Shown: positions 1-10,102 of the stretch, in pieces
Layout: each line of letters opens with the position of its first letter
How positions within the stretch are numbered: position 1 is the stretch's first letter
NCBI GenBank assembly: GCA_026018925.1
Contig: JAKSZU010000016.1
Span: forward strand, 54,332,496-54,396,495
DNA: 64,000 nt
Source of the DNA: Tupaia tana
Taxonomy: Eukaryota; Chordata; Mammalia; Scandentia; Tupaiidae
Direction of reading: 5' to 3'
Program-made: the position numbers and the translations under genes
The notes under the pieces: generated by a model
What the model was told of the DNA's origin: nothing
Seen by the model: the letters and a program-made list of their open reading frames with translations, nothing else
Database searches by the model: none

Positions 1-41
1 TACTTTATTTTATTATGTGTTATTTATTATAATTATTTTTT

Positions 42-288
42 AGAGAGTTTTTTTTATATAGGGTGCAAACGCTCGCCAGAGAGACACGGAGAGAGAGATA
101 GAAAGTGAGGAATTAACCCCCAGGGAGATAGCCACATCGCAATCCCTTCTCCTCCATTCTCCTCTAAAGATTTTGGGCATGCATGCACATGCGCCCGGCA
201 TGAGTTTAAGCCACCGGATCTGGGACTCAAACCATGGTCGATTACGTGGGAGTCCAGCGATGTAACCATTATGCTATCTGCTGGTCCC
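42..288 (-). repeat. tRNA-derived SINE, L type
   Basis: Full-length long-type SINE read on the minus strand: the tRNA-like head (GGGACCAGCAG...) is at the right end and the CCCTATA/A-tail end is at the left. It lies in intron 1 of CASTOR2. The head has a B-box-like GGTTTGAGTCC and an A-box-like stretch before it. Confidence 0.85.
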
Positions 289-1074
289 CTAATTCTCACT
301 TTAAAGCCCTGAGATCCAGTGCCACCTCCTGCAAGGAGTCTCCCAAGCATTCCTCCAGCCCCTTCCCTACCCAGACCCCCCTTTCCTTGACTCCACCCTG
401 CTGGAGTGGGATCATCTCTTTCCTTCTCTCTCTCCAGGCTCTGGGCTTTGCACAGGGAGGAGCAGGGCATCCCTTGGACCCTTGCACTCTCAGAGAGTGA
501 GTGTCTTCTAAGGCCATTACCCTTCCCACACCTCCACATCAGGTAGAGAGGGAGGAAGTGAGTAAGTTTGCTGGGGGTGGAAGGAATGGCTTTGCAAGGT
601 TTCAGGGTGATATCATTAGATCTGGAGGGTTGACTAGGAAGTTCCTGGGGGGTGATTATCCCGGGCAGAGAAGATGTGCAGGTACAAAGGCACAGAGGTG
701 TGAAGAGCACACACAGTCAACGGTGGGTCATTACAGTATTTGCCCAGGAATGTCTAAAGACAGGACTCAGGATCCAGATCCCAAAAGGTCTCAAATGACA
801 TGCCAAGGGTTCGCCCCTACACAGAGTAGAAGCTGAACCAGGCAGGTGGGCCAGGGAATGCTGTACTAGCTTGGACTAAATTTCGGTTTGGGTGGTGGGG
901 GCGGGGCAGGGTTATGGGCCACCACCTGGGGGCAGGAACTGCAGGAAGAACAGGGAAGATGGGACGTTCTGCCTGGCTGGCTCATTGTGGAAAATACCCT
1001 AGTCACACATTCATACCCACTACCCCGTTTACTTGCTAAAAGCCTATTCCCACAATCACACCACGCTGCACACA

Positions 1075-1180
1075 CAGCAGCTGTGTGGAAACTTGTGGGC
1101 CAAGTGATGATGTCTCCATTTTACAGACGAACAAAGTGACAGCCACAGGAGAGAAACCTTGCCTTGGCCACCAAGACAAA
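1075..1180 (-). repeat. MIR-like fragment
   Basis: The run TCCATTTTACAGACGAACAAAGTGACAG followed by CTTGCCTTGG resembles the reverse of the MIR core (CATCTGTAAAATGG). It is short and diverged, as expected for an element that predates placental mammals. Confidence 0.45.
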
Positions 1181-2817
1181 GATGGGGTCTGGGCACAACC
1201 TGAAGCCACTGTCTGGGCTCAGAACGCTTGAGGCAGGAGGTCTTTGGGCATTTGGACAACTGTGCTCAGCACCTTCTGGAGCCAGACCTTGGAAGACAGG
1301 GAGATGACCTTTGACCTCTGAGTCATCTTGAGACTGGACTGGTCACTTGGGCCTCAAACAGGCTGGCCCTTATGGGAGAGGGCAAAGGGATCCACCGAGG
1401 GGTAGGTTTTCCTGTGTTCAGACAGGTCAGCAGGGGCTTATCTCCAGGGCCATGCCTATTGGTGAGGCCTCCAAACTGGACCCTGGAGAGGGCGCTGGAA
1501 GAGGGCCAGGCCCCCTGCAAGGGAAAAGGGGCAGAGGGAGCCTGCCCTTGCTGCCTTTCTAAGAAGCCCCCCAAATGCCCCCTCCTCCCAGCACCCAGGC
1601 CCTGAGTACAGCCGCAGCCTGAGTCATCATCCCATTTGAATGGTAGCGGAGAATCAGCCAGGGGGCTGTCCAGGGCCGAGGGCCAAGGGTTGGAAAAACA
1701 AGGCTGTTCTATTACCTCCAGCCTTAGAACCTTAAGACTGGGTAGGAGAAGGGGGAAAGAGGGCAGGTAGATGCAGGACTGGAAGGTGCCAACTGCCAGA
1801 GGGGGCTTTGTGTGCTGGGGCGGTGGGGGGAGGACTCGGCTCAGAATCCGAGCTAGCTGTTAGCTTTTGTTTTCAAATGACCTGTTTAATAATTACCTTT
1901 AGCAATCAGAGGAGCAAGGGCTCAGGGAAGGCAGGGATTTCAAACCTCCAGACCCAGGCCGAGCAGCCAAAGAAGAAAGTAAACAAGATGCCCCGGGCAG
2001 ATCTGGCTCCATCTCGCAAACAATGGCTGGGACCGAGCTCCCCGCTCAGACACACACATCAAAGTGAGATTTCCAAGCAAGAACTTTAACAGGCAGATAA
2101 CAGGCTAGGATTGAATTATTTCCCTGCGTCCCCAGAGCTCCCAGGAGCTCAGCGCCAAAGGGGGCAGCCTAGGGGGACTGTCATTTTAAGGTTAACCTTG
2201 ACCTGTAATATATTCATTCATTTCGCAGCGAGGGAGACCCACTTCTGCCCAAACCCCCCCAAACCAACCAGCAACAACTTCATCATCCCTTTTAATAGTC
2301 ACAATGGTGGGCAAACAGGGACTTAAGTTACAGTAAGCTAGCTCTCACACTCCACTAGCTCCAGCTCCTTAAAAAACAAACACAAAAAAAGCCCCTAAAC
2401 CTACAGGGATTCCCTAAGTCGAACCCTTACCTGGAATTGGGAAAATGCAAGTTTTCTTCCCCCCTTTACCTCCCAAGGCCTTCAACTAATTTTCCCTCTG
2501 CAGCATTCTAACCCAGGATTAAGGGAGATTCATAAACACGCCTGCTCCTCCCCCTTCCACGGTTCGGCAAAACACCCTCCGCCCCCCTTTCAGGACCCCA
2601 AGGAGAAAGAATCACCGAGACCCTCCCCCATCCCCCGCGCCGTCCGCAACCCTCGCAGGCACCTTGAGATAAACACCCACTAATGATTTTATGATTTTCT
2701 GCTCCGGGTAGCCGAGCTCAGCAGAAACCCTCCCCCCGTAGTGGCGACCGGGGCCGGCCCAACCGAGGGATTGGGGGATGGGGACGTTAGTTTTTTCCAC
2801 CGCTGTCTCCACACCTG

Positions 2818-2852
2818 TTTTTCATTCATTCATTCGTTCATTCATTCATTGA
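2818..2852. repeat. (TTCA)n microsatellite
   Basis: Nine or so near-perfect TTCA units with one CGTT interruption, at the left edge of the CpG island within intron 1. Confidence 0.9.
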
Positions 2853-3134
2853 GGGATTCATCACTGCGGCCGCCGGGACCCCGGAGATCTCGCGGAGGGG
2901 GCCGGGATGGGGGACGGTAGTGGCTGGGGAGCATCGCGGTGGGGGGGTCAGGGTGGAAGAACCCTGCTGGAGGGCGGATGGGCTAGCTTTGTCAAAAACA
3001 GGCGGGCGGCGGCCAGGGGGCGGGGGCGGGGGCGCTCCCGGGGCCCAAAGTTGTTTTCCGAGGCGCCGCGGCGAGGACAGCCGCCCGGGGTGCGCCTCTT
3101 TGTCTCTCTCCGGCCGGCGCCGCGTCCCCGCGCG

Positions 3135-3139
3135 CTCAC
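3135..3139 (-). other. CASTOR2: Splice donor of CASTOR2 exon 1
   Basis: Minus-strand CCAG|GTGAGCG is a close match to the mammalian 5' splice consensus. It falls exactly where the protein match to CASTOR2 stops, which supports the exon boundary. Confidence 0.88.
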
Positions 3140-3252
3140 CTGGTCTTGGAGGACAGGAAGGCAAGTTTGATCAGGCCGTAGGTGAACAGCGGGATACTCT
3201 CCTTGGCGACGCTGGCAACTTGCAGCCGGTGCTCCAGGATGTGGAGTTCCAT
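3140..3252 (-). CDS. CASTOR2: CASTOR2 (GATSL2) coding exon 1, partial gene
   Basis: The exon encodes 37 whole codons plus two bases: it begins MELHILEHRLQVASVAKESI and ends ...LAFLSSKT, then AG, the start of an Arg codon completed in exon 2. This matches the N-terminus I recall for mammalian CASTOR2; the paralogue CASTOR1 shares the first nine residues and then differs. The start codon has a strong context (A at -3, G at +4). The exon ends CCAG followed by the donor GTGAG at 3139-3135, a phase-2 intron. CASTOR2 is a cytosolic ACT-domain protein. With CASTOR1 it forms homo- or heterodimers that bind and inhibit GATOR2, restraining mTORC1 when arginine is low; CASTOR1 is the arginine-binding partner. 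This exon supplies only the first strands of the N-terminal ACT region. The remaining exons lie off the left edge. Confidence 0.92.
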
Positions 3253-3571
3253 CGTCCGCCCGCGCTCCGCGGCGGCTCATCGGCGGGGGGCGAGCCGCGG
3301 CCCCCGCCCCCTCCGCGCCCAGCCGGCACCGAGCTGCCGCGGGCAGCCGGCCCGGGGACCAGGAGCTCGGCGCCGGGCGGGGGGCGGCGGCCGGGCCGGG
3401 CCGGACAAAGAGGAGGCCCGCCAAGTTGCTAGGGGCCGCGGGTGGGCGAGGGAGGCAGCGCCGGCGGAGCAGCGGAGCGGCCGAGCTGGGAGCAGCGGCG
3501 CGCGGCGCCCGGCGCGGGGAGCAGCTGGTGTTCGCTGTAACAAACAACTTGCCACTCAAACGCCGGCCAGC

Positions 3572-3583
3572 TGCGCAGGCGCG
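3572..3583. promoter_or_regulatory. NRF1-type site
   Basis: TGCGCAGGCGCG matches the nearly palindromic NRF1 consensus YGCGCABGCGCR at every position. It lies about 320 bp upstream of the CASTOR2 start codon in the CpG island. Function is inferred from the motif only. Confidence 0.6.
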
Positions 3584-3593
3584 GCCGCGCGCC

Positions 3594-3612
3594 GCCTGCC
3601 GGGACTTGTAGT
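3594..3612 (-). promoter_or_regulatory. ZNF143/THAP11-type site
   Basis: On the minus strand the sequence ACTACAAGTCCCGGCAGGC closely follows the ZNF143 motif (ACTACAATTCCCAGCATGC). It sits 11 bp from the NRF1-type site. Paired NRF1 and ZNF143 sites are common at CpG-island promoters, so this probably marks the core promoter. Confidence 0.6.
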
Positions 3613-3680
3613 CCGCGCACCGCCCGCGGGAGGCTGAGGTCGGGGGCTGGGCAGCTGCTCCACCGGCCGCGGGGCGCACA

Positions 3681-4346
3681 GGGAAATGCAGGGGCCCCGG
3701 CCCTTAAGGGCCAAGGGGGAGGCCAAGAGGAGACGTGCAGCACTTTGAGCCATCCTGAGCCTAGCTGCATGAGCTGTCACTCACTCAGGCTTGGAACTAG
3801 GCTTTTCGGGGAGCCGAGCGAGTGACCCCGACAACTCCGGCGCTGCAGGAGGCCCTGAGTCTGGGGATAGAGAAATGTAGAGAAGCCGGTCATTATAGTG
3901 TGTAGACGCCACATCGAAAGGAATGCTGGGCACAGAGAAGGGGCCGAGGGGACAACCAGGCTGGGTTCTGAAGGATGCATGAGAGCTCGCAGGAAGGGGC
4001 GGGGGCGCGGCTGGAGGGCAGCGGCCTTCCAGGCAGAAGGAACAGCGTGTCCAAAGGCACAGAAGCGTGAAAGCCCCGCCGCGCTGTGTTTGGCTTTGTT
4101 GCTGTGGAAAATGTGAGCTAGGAGAAGCAAGAGATAAGGCAGGCGCAGTAACCAGGAGTCAGGTCGGGAGGGTCATAAGTGCAGAGCTAACGAGGTGGCC
4201 ATTTATCCCGCGGGAGAGACGGTGATGGGGACTGCGAAGGCTGAATTCCGGAAAACATGAAATTCATCTCAAGCTTCTCACTCTCCGGGCCCAGCACCTC
4301 AAACTGCAAAGTTTCCCTCTTAATGACTGTATCGTTTTGTAATTTT
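3681..4346. other. Upstream flank, no gene seen
   Basis: Unique-looking sequence just upstream of the CpG island. The segment around 4018-4180 (CCTTCCAGGCAGAAGGAACAG...) looks like a widespread old mammalian interspersed repeat that I cannot name. No exon with good splice sites and a recognisable protein was found on either strand. Confidence 0.5.
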
Positions 4347-4362
4347 CTAGTTTTGTAATTTT

Positions 4363-4521
4363 TTTTTATAATTACTTATTTTATTTATTCATTCATTTAT
4401 TTTAATTTGACCAGAGAGAGAGAGAAAGATTGAGAAAGCAAGCTGCCAGGTCCAGGACTCAAACCGTGATCAGCTATGTGGGAATGTCCAGCACCTTAAC
4501 CACCACGCCACCCGCTGGTCC
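4363..4521 (-). repeat. tRNA-derived SINE, S type
   Basis: Short-type SINE on the minus strand with TTTTAATTTGACC (reverse of GGTCAAATTAAAA) and the tRNA-like head at the right. A perfect 16-bp target duplication, CTAGTTTTGTAATTTT, flanks it (4347-4362 and 4522-4537). Confidence 0.9.
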
Positions 4522-4797
4522 CTAGTTTTGTAATTTTCTAGGTAAAAGTTACTGGTGCTTTGCCCTTTGGCAGAGTAATTTGGGGATGCGAGGGATCAGG
4601 TCTACCTGCTGGGGCAGACTGGAAACTCTTTCTGAGGAACATTCTGGCTGTGTGCTCCTGCATTCTCAGCCCTCATCTGCTAGGTAGGAACATAGGCGCC
4701 TTCCTTTCCACAAAAGCGTGTGAAGCTGGAGCAGACCTTAGAGCATGCCTAGCCTCATTTCACTTTATGTCCACTAAACAATTTAAAACCCTCTTTT

Positions 4798-5057
4798 TGT
4801 TTGTTTGTTTGAGAGGTTTTTGCTATAGAGCATGTGGGCTTGCCAGGAAGACAGAGAGAGACAGAAAGACAGAAAGCGAGAAATTACCCCCTGGGGGGTG
4901 GACACGCTGCAATCCCTTCTCCTCCATTCTCCTCTTGGGATCTTGGGCACGCACACACACGCACCCAGCTTGAGTTTAAGCCACCAGGTCCGAGACTCGA
5001 ACCGCAGTCGACTACATGGGAGTCCAGCAACATAGCCATTAAGACAACTGCTGGTCC
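4798..5057 (-). repeat. tRNA-derived SINE, L type
   Basis: Long-type copy with a GTTT-rich tail at the left and the head at the right. The flanks ACAATTTAAAACCCT and ACAACTTAACACCCT are a diverged target duplication. The B-box reads GGTTCGAGTCT. Confidence 0.88.
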
Positions 5058-5096
5058 CACAACTTAACACCCTTTAATTAGGAATATATTAAGCGT

Positions 5097-5232
5097 GCTC
5101 AGGGGTCTGGTGGTTAAGGCACCTGGATCCTACATGACAAAGCCTACAGGTTTGTAGTCCAGGACCTGGAGGCCAGGGGATGCCTTCTCTGTCTCTCACC
5201 AGCCCACACTGGGGCAAAAAGGAAAAAAGAAA
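5097..5232 (+). repeat. tRNA-derived SINE, diverged S type
   Basis: GGTCTGGTGGTTAAGGCACCTGGATCC... followed by GTAGTCCAGGACCTGGAGG gives a degraded tRNA-like head. The tail is short and A-rich. It is more diverged than its neighbours. Confidence 0.6.
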
Positions 5233-5450
5233 TGTATTTGCTTTTCCTCCTTTGCTTACCTGTCTCTCCCCTCTAGAATCTCGACTCCATGCAGGCTATG
5301 ATTTTTGTATTTTCTGCCACATTCCCATTGTTGGCAATAGCGACACACATGGGAGAGATACTCATTCAAAATTGTGGAATGCATAAGTGCATCCACTCAT
5401 GCCTTTAGAATCTAGAGATTTGGAAGGCCCGAATAGAAATGTATTCAGGA

Positions 5451-5636
5451 GGGGCCAGCAGGTGACTTGGTGGTCGAGGGCACTGGACTCCCACATGGCC
5501 AACTGTGGTTCGAGTCCTGGACCTGGTGGCTTGCTTTCTCACTTTCTCTTTCTCTCTCTCTCTCTATCCCTCTCTGGTCAAATTAAATTAAATACATAAA
5601 TAAAGTTAAATAAAATAATCCCTTTTTTAAAAAAGA
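5451..5636 (+). repeat. tRNA-derived SINE, S type
   Basis: Head GGGGCCAGCAGGTGACTTGG, intact B-box GGTTCGAGTCC, CT tract, GGTCAAATTAAA, then AATAAAGTTAAATAAAATAATCCCTTTT. The target duplication AGAAATGTATTCAGG flanks it. Confidence 0.9.
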
Positions 5637-5907
5637 AAGAAATGTATTCAGGGACCAGATAGGTATCAGCCAGTCGGAAATGGTGCAAGAGAAGAGAGAC
5701 CTGCATGAAATCATAAAATTCAATTTCTAACGAAACAAAAACAAATTAACTAATAGGTAAAATGAAACAAACAAGACTAAAGGCAGGATTTGGCCAGTTC
5801 TCTGAGTTTAAGTCAGTATTTTTCAATCTACAGGCTCTGTATAACCCAGGTAGTAACTGGTGAAATCAATTTAGCAGGGCATGACAAGCATTAAAACAAA
5901 ATGAAAC

Positions 5908-6095
5908 AGGGCTGGCAGGTGGCATGGTGGTTAAGGGTGCTGGACTCCCACATGGCTGACCACAGTTCTAATCCCAGACCTGGTGGTTTGCTTTCTCACT
6001 TTCTCTCTTTTGCTCTCTGTCCCTCTCTGTTCAAAATAAGAACAAATAAAGTTAAATAAAATAATTCTTAAACAAACAAAATATGAAATAAAATA
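5908..6095 (+). repeat. tRNA-derived SINE, S type
   Basis: GGGCTGGCAGGTGGCATGGTGGTTAAGG head, CT-rich middle, and a tail with AATAAAGTTAAATAAAATAATTCTT before the A-rich end. Confidence 0.85.
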
Positions 6096-6298
6096 AATGG
6101 AATAGGAAACAACACAGAACACTGCCTGGTTAGGCAAGGCTACACGATCTTTTCTATGCCTCAGAAAACTTTCATTGTGGCCATGTGTATCTCTGTGTGT
6201 GTGTGTATCTGTGTGTACGTGTATGCTGGATTTTTGATATAAAGGTATTTCTTACCATGGGTCTTGGTCAAAAACATTTAAAAACATTGTGGGCTTTG

Positions 6299-6475
6299 GG
6301 GCCAGCAGTGGTTGGGGTCACTGGACTCTCACATGGCCAACCTTGGTTCGAGTCCAGGACCTGGTGGCTTGCTTTCTTGCTTTCTCTCTCTCTCTCTTTC
6401 TCTGTCCTCCTCTGGTCAAATTATGAAATAAGTAAATAAATAAATAAAGTTAAATAAAATAATTCTTAAAAAAAC
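6299..6475 (+). repeat. tRNA-derived SINE, S type
   Basis: Short-type copy with B-box GGTTCGAGTCC and the same AATAAAGTTAAATAAAATAATTCTT tail. The flanks CATTGTGGGCT and CACTGTGGGCT are the likely target duplication. Confidence 0.87.
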
Positions 6476-6596
6476 ACACACACTGTGGGCTGTAGTTAAA
6501 TCAGAACTTCATTAGCTTTGGAAATTTAGATGATATTAGTTTGACTTGCAGCATTGTTTTTACTAAGTTTTTTTGGTCCTAAAGATTTTTGTGAGG

Positions 6597-6845
6597 GGTC
6601 AGCAGGTGCCATAGTGGTTAAGGTCCACATAGTTAACCAGTTCAAGTCCTGGACTCAGCAGCTTGAAACTCATGCCGGGGGCATGTGGGTGCATGCTTAA
6701 AATTCCAAGGGGAGAATGGAGAAGAAGGATTGTGGTGTGGTCATTCTCCCTAGGGGGGATTTCTCACTTTCTGTCTCTCTGTCTCTCTCTGTGTCTCCAG
6801 CAAGCATATGCACCCTATAGCAAAAATCTCACTCTCAAAAAAAGA
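6597..6845 (+). repeat. tRNA-derived SINE, L type
   Basis: GGGGTCAGCAGGTGCCATAGTGG head and an L-type body ending CCCTATAGCAAAAATCTC. The target duplication AAGATTTTTGTGA is visible on both sides. Confidence 0.87.
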
Positions 6846-7304
6846 AGATTTTTGTGAAACTAACTACTGGAATGAATGCTCAGATGTTAAGGAAACTGAC
6901 CTCTGAGTTGCCAAATCACAAGGATGGTTTCAGCCTGGGATTAGGGCGAGGCATGTGAGGCACTGTGGGCCCAACATTTTAAGGAGTCACTGACTCTCAA
7001 GGTCACAGAAGTGCTGGAGACTGCCCAGTAAAATGACTTCCTGTCTGGCATTCTCCTGGTCCTTCTGTGGTTCCTCTGGGTTCCCAACTTTGGTTTCTTC
7101 TCTGCTGCCTCTAAGGGGCGTGGAGGCCCACCTGGGGTTCCCTTCTGCAGGATATGGTGACAGAGATGAACCGTGCCTCCTGAGTCCTCCCTCATGAGTC
7201 TCGGGCTGAAACGGGACTTCCATGGGGTTCAGCAAGGAGCTAGTGACAGCTCTGCTGATAAGTCCTGTACATTGGGAATTGTTCTACCAATCTTCCACTT
7301 TGTT

Positions 7305-7567
7305 TGGGGGGGGAGAGATTTTTTTGCTATAGAGCGTGTGTGCTTTCCAGAAAGAGAGAGACAGAGAGACAGAAAGCAAGAAATCACCCCCCCCCCCCCA
7401 GGGGGGATGGCCACGCTGCAATCCCTTCTCCTCCATTCTCCTCTCGGGATCTTGGGCACACACGCACACATGCCCGGCGTGAGTTTAAGCCACCGGGTCC
7501 GGGATTCGAACCACGGTTGACTACATGGGAGTTCGGCGACATAGCCATTACGCTAACTGCTGGCCCC
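7305..7567 (-). repeat. tRNA-derived SINE, L type
   Basis: Minus-strand copy with a C10 run inside the body. CCAATCTTCCACTTT occurs on both flanks as target duplication. The B-box reads GGTTCGAATCC. Confidence 0.88.
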
Positions 7568-7596
7568 CCAATCTTCCACTTTAATGCTTTTGTTTT

Positions 7597-7816
7597 GAGA
7601 GAGATTTTTGTTATGGGTGCATGAGCTCACAAGATGACAGAAAGCAAGAAATTGCCCAGGGAGGATGGCCATGTCACAATTCCTTGTCCTCCATTCTTCT
7701 CTTGGGATTTTGGGTACACGCATCTGGTGTGAGTTTCAAGCTGGGGGTCCAGGACTTGAACTGTGGTCAGCCATGTGGGAGCCCAGCACCTTAACCATTT
7801 ATGCCACTTGCTGGAC
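7597..7816 (-). repeat. tRNA-derived SINE, L type, older
   Basis: Minus-strand L-type copy missing part of the GA-rich segment. Divergence is higher than in the adjacent copy at 7305-7567. Confidence 0.8.
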
Positions 7817-8190
7817 TGCTGCTTTAACATCTTTTAAGGACCACGAGAGGAGAGAAAACATCAGTTATTTAAAGAAAAGCGAACAAAACCAAGCCCAAAT
7901 CCTCCAAGATTGGGTGAGTGAAAAGGGGCTTTCTCCTTGATGGACCCCCCCCCCCACACACACACACCAATGTATCGACAGTAGTCAGTAACCAAACTTC
8001 GCTACTGAGCACTTGAAATGTAGCCAGTATCATTTTGATTCATTGGAATTTAAATTTTATAAACTGATGTGCAATTTGGTTATTGGAAAATGTCCAAGCG
8101 TGTTTGGAAGAGGGTGACAAACTGGTCTGGTATTCCTGGGATTTAGGAGGTTTTCAGTATGTTGGACTTTCTGTTTTAAACCCAGGGCAG

Positions 8191-8462
8191 TTGGGACCAG
8201 CAGATGGCACAATGGTTACATTGCTGGACACCCACGTAATCGTCCATGGTTTGAATCCTGGACCCAGCGACTTAAAACTCACATGAGGCACAAGTGTGTG
8301 TGTGCCCAAGATCCTGAGAGGAGAATGGAGGAGAAGGGATTGTGGTTTGGCCATCCTCCCCTGGGGGCAGGGGGTGGTTTCTTGCTTTCTGTCTCTCTGT
8401 GTCTCTCTGGCAAGTGCAGGTGCCTATGGCAAATTCTCAAAAAAAAAAAAAAAACAAAAAAA
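8191..8462 (+). repeat. tRNA-derived SINE, L type
   Basis: GGGACCAGCAGATGGCACAATGG head, L-type body and a 16-A tail. It is moderately diverged. Confidence 0.85.
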
Positions 8463-8623
8463 ACCCCAAAACAGAAAGGCAGTCTCTAGCAAGCTGAGAG
8501 GATTTGTTCATACTATAAAACAATTTAGTTACATGAATCTAAGAACTCTAAGTCCGGATCAAGTGTTGAAGCTGAAAAGCAGGCATCTGACGTGAGCAGG
8601 GCTGTAAGTGTAAAGTGCATTGC

Positions 8624-8976
8624 TGTAGTTTGAACATGTCCCCCCCTCATGTGTTGAGCTATTGTAACAGGATTAATAGGTTGAAGACTTGATCCAATTA
8701 CAGTGTTGAAAGGAGGGGCAATTGGGAAGAGATTAGTGATTGGGTGCTTGGGGTGGGGGCCTTCCTGATGAGGGGTTCAGAAAGAGAGAGAATGAGGCAG
8801 ACACACCTGCTCTGCCCTGCGCTCACCCTGTGATGTGCTAGGGACCCTGTAAGACCCCTGCTGTATATGACCCTGGGACCTTTGCCCTCCAAACTGTGAG
8901 CTGAATAAAGCCCCATTCTCTTAAAGTGACCCAGATTCAGGTATTTTCTGTTATTAGCCGCTCTACAGACTAGAGC
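8624..8976 (+). mobile_element. MST/MaLR-like solo LTR
   Basis: The opening TGTAGTTTGAACATGTCCCCCC and the closing GTGAGCTGAATAAAGCCCC...TTATTAGC resemble MST-type LTRs of the ERVL-MaLR group, including an AATAAA signal near the end. The element is old and carries no internal coding part. Confidence 0.65.
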
Positions 8977-9150
8977 AGCGTTCCAGCAGCATCAGCGTTG
9001 TCTGGCAACTTCTTAGAAATGCAAACTCTCAGATCCATTCCAGACCTGCTGAGTCAGACACCCTGGGGGGGGGGGACCCCCAGATACCTGTTTAACAAGC
9101 CCCCAGGTGATGCTGATGCAGCTCCAGTTGGAGAACCACTGCTTAGGAGG
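8965..9150 (-). mobile_element. MER5A-like hAT-Charlie element
   Basis: The segment with CAGCAGCATCAGCGTTGTCTGGCAACTT...AGAAATGCAAACTCTC...GAGAACCACTG matches the known layout of the non-autonomous DNA transposon MER5A in reverse orientation. It is decayed and long inactive. Confidence 0.7.
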
Positions 9151-9545
9151 AAGTCAGCACGTGACTCACAGGCGAGTCCTACAGATGGGGACTGCAGGGC
9201 GGGGTGGAGGGCGGTGAGGGCATTCCTGCTACAGACCACTTGCAGTCACACTCAGTTTGACCTAGTGGCCATCTGTCCGTGGTCGCCCCCAGCATATACT
9301 TGGATGGTTTCCCACGTTAGGCATCCTTTCAGAAGGCGGAAGCTTTCGCAGCCTCCCCATGCTCAAGGCCCTGTGCAGCCCTCAGGGTCGGAGCAGGTGC
9401 ATGGGCCGGCACAGAGGCCGTCACATTCAGGGAAGGCAGCCGGGGTCTGCCCTGGTGACTGTTGCTGTGTAATCACAGCCCACACACAGTGAAGTCGAGT
9501 GACAATTATTTTTACTGATTCACAAATTCTATAGGTCTTTGTTCA
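9151..9545. other. Unique sequence, no feature seen
   Basis: Moderately G+C-rich non-repeat DNA. An open frame of 164 codons runs through it and the adjacent DNA repeat, but it has no recognisable domain. Confidence 0.4.
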
Positions 9546-9546
9546 T

Positions 9547-9803
9547 TTTGTAAAGAGATTTTTGCCTTAGGATGTGTGCACTCACCAGAGAGATAGAGAG
9601 ACAGACCCAGTGAGAGGGAAAGTGAGAAATCACCCCCACAGGGGGATGGCTACACTGCAATCCCTTTTCCTCCACGCTCCTCCTGGGATCTTGGGCACCC
9701 ACACACATGCACCCGGCATGATTTTCAAACGGGTCCAGGACTTGAACCACGGTCGGCCATGTGGGAGTTCAGTGGTGTAACTGCTACTCCATTTGATGGC
9801 CCC
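9547..9803 (-). repeat. tRNA-derived SINE, L type
   Basis: Minus-strand copy with flanks AAATTCTATAGGTCTT and AAATTCTGTAGGTCTT as target duplication. Confidence 0.86.
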
Positions 9804-10102
9804 AAATTCTGTAGGTCTTGAGTACAGACAGGGCACATGGGACCGTTTGTCTTTGCTCTGTGAGATCTGTCCTTTATCTGTGAAGACTTGAGTACTGGGG
9901 GTGACTTGAACCCCTGGGGCTGGCCTCATCTGGAGGGGGTTTTGCTTACATGTCTGGAGCTGAGGCTCTTGGTCACAGCACCCCTCCACGTGGCTTGGGC
10001 TTCTCACCATGGGTGGGGGGATTCCTTGTGGGGGCCATTGCAAGGAGGGTCCTGAGAGCCAGCTACAAACCAGCCTTTTGTGATTCAGAGGCCTCTGTGA
10101 CT

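Larger units (their letters stand above)
1..3139 (-). other. CASTOR2: CASTOR2 intron 1 (5' part only)
   Basis: Everything to the left of the splice donor at 3135-3139 is intron 1 of the minus-strand gene; no second exon is visible in the window. Besides the SINE at 42-288 and a MIR-like scrap near 1075-1145, the interval 289-2815 holds no repeat or coding exon I can name. Part of it is G+C-rich and unique. ORFs here have no recognisable domains. Confidence 0.8.
2830..3680. promoter_or_regulatory. CASTOR2: CpG island at CASTOR2 5' end
   Basis: CpG dinucleotides are dense here and scarce in the flanks outside young SINEs. The island covers exon 1, the presumed 5' UTR and the first part of intron 1. 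GC boxes (GGGGCGGGG-type) cluster near 3015-3035. This layout is typical of a broadly expressed promoter without a TATA box. The transcription start cannot be fixed from sequence; it is probably between 3300 and 3600 on the minus strand. Confidence 0.85.

Noticed and set aside
9..40. Regular repeats reminiscent of CRISPR or phage attachment sites anywhere in the window
   Set aside because: Repeats are dispersed SINEs with target duplications in a mammalian genome. No equal-length spacers or prokaryotic genes are present.
2948..3679. 243-codon minus-strand frame over the CpG island
   Set aside because: High G+C lowers stop frequency. The frame overlaps the CASTOR2 exon out of phase and runs into the intron.
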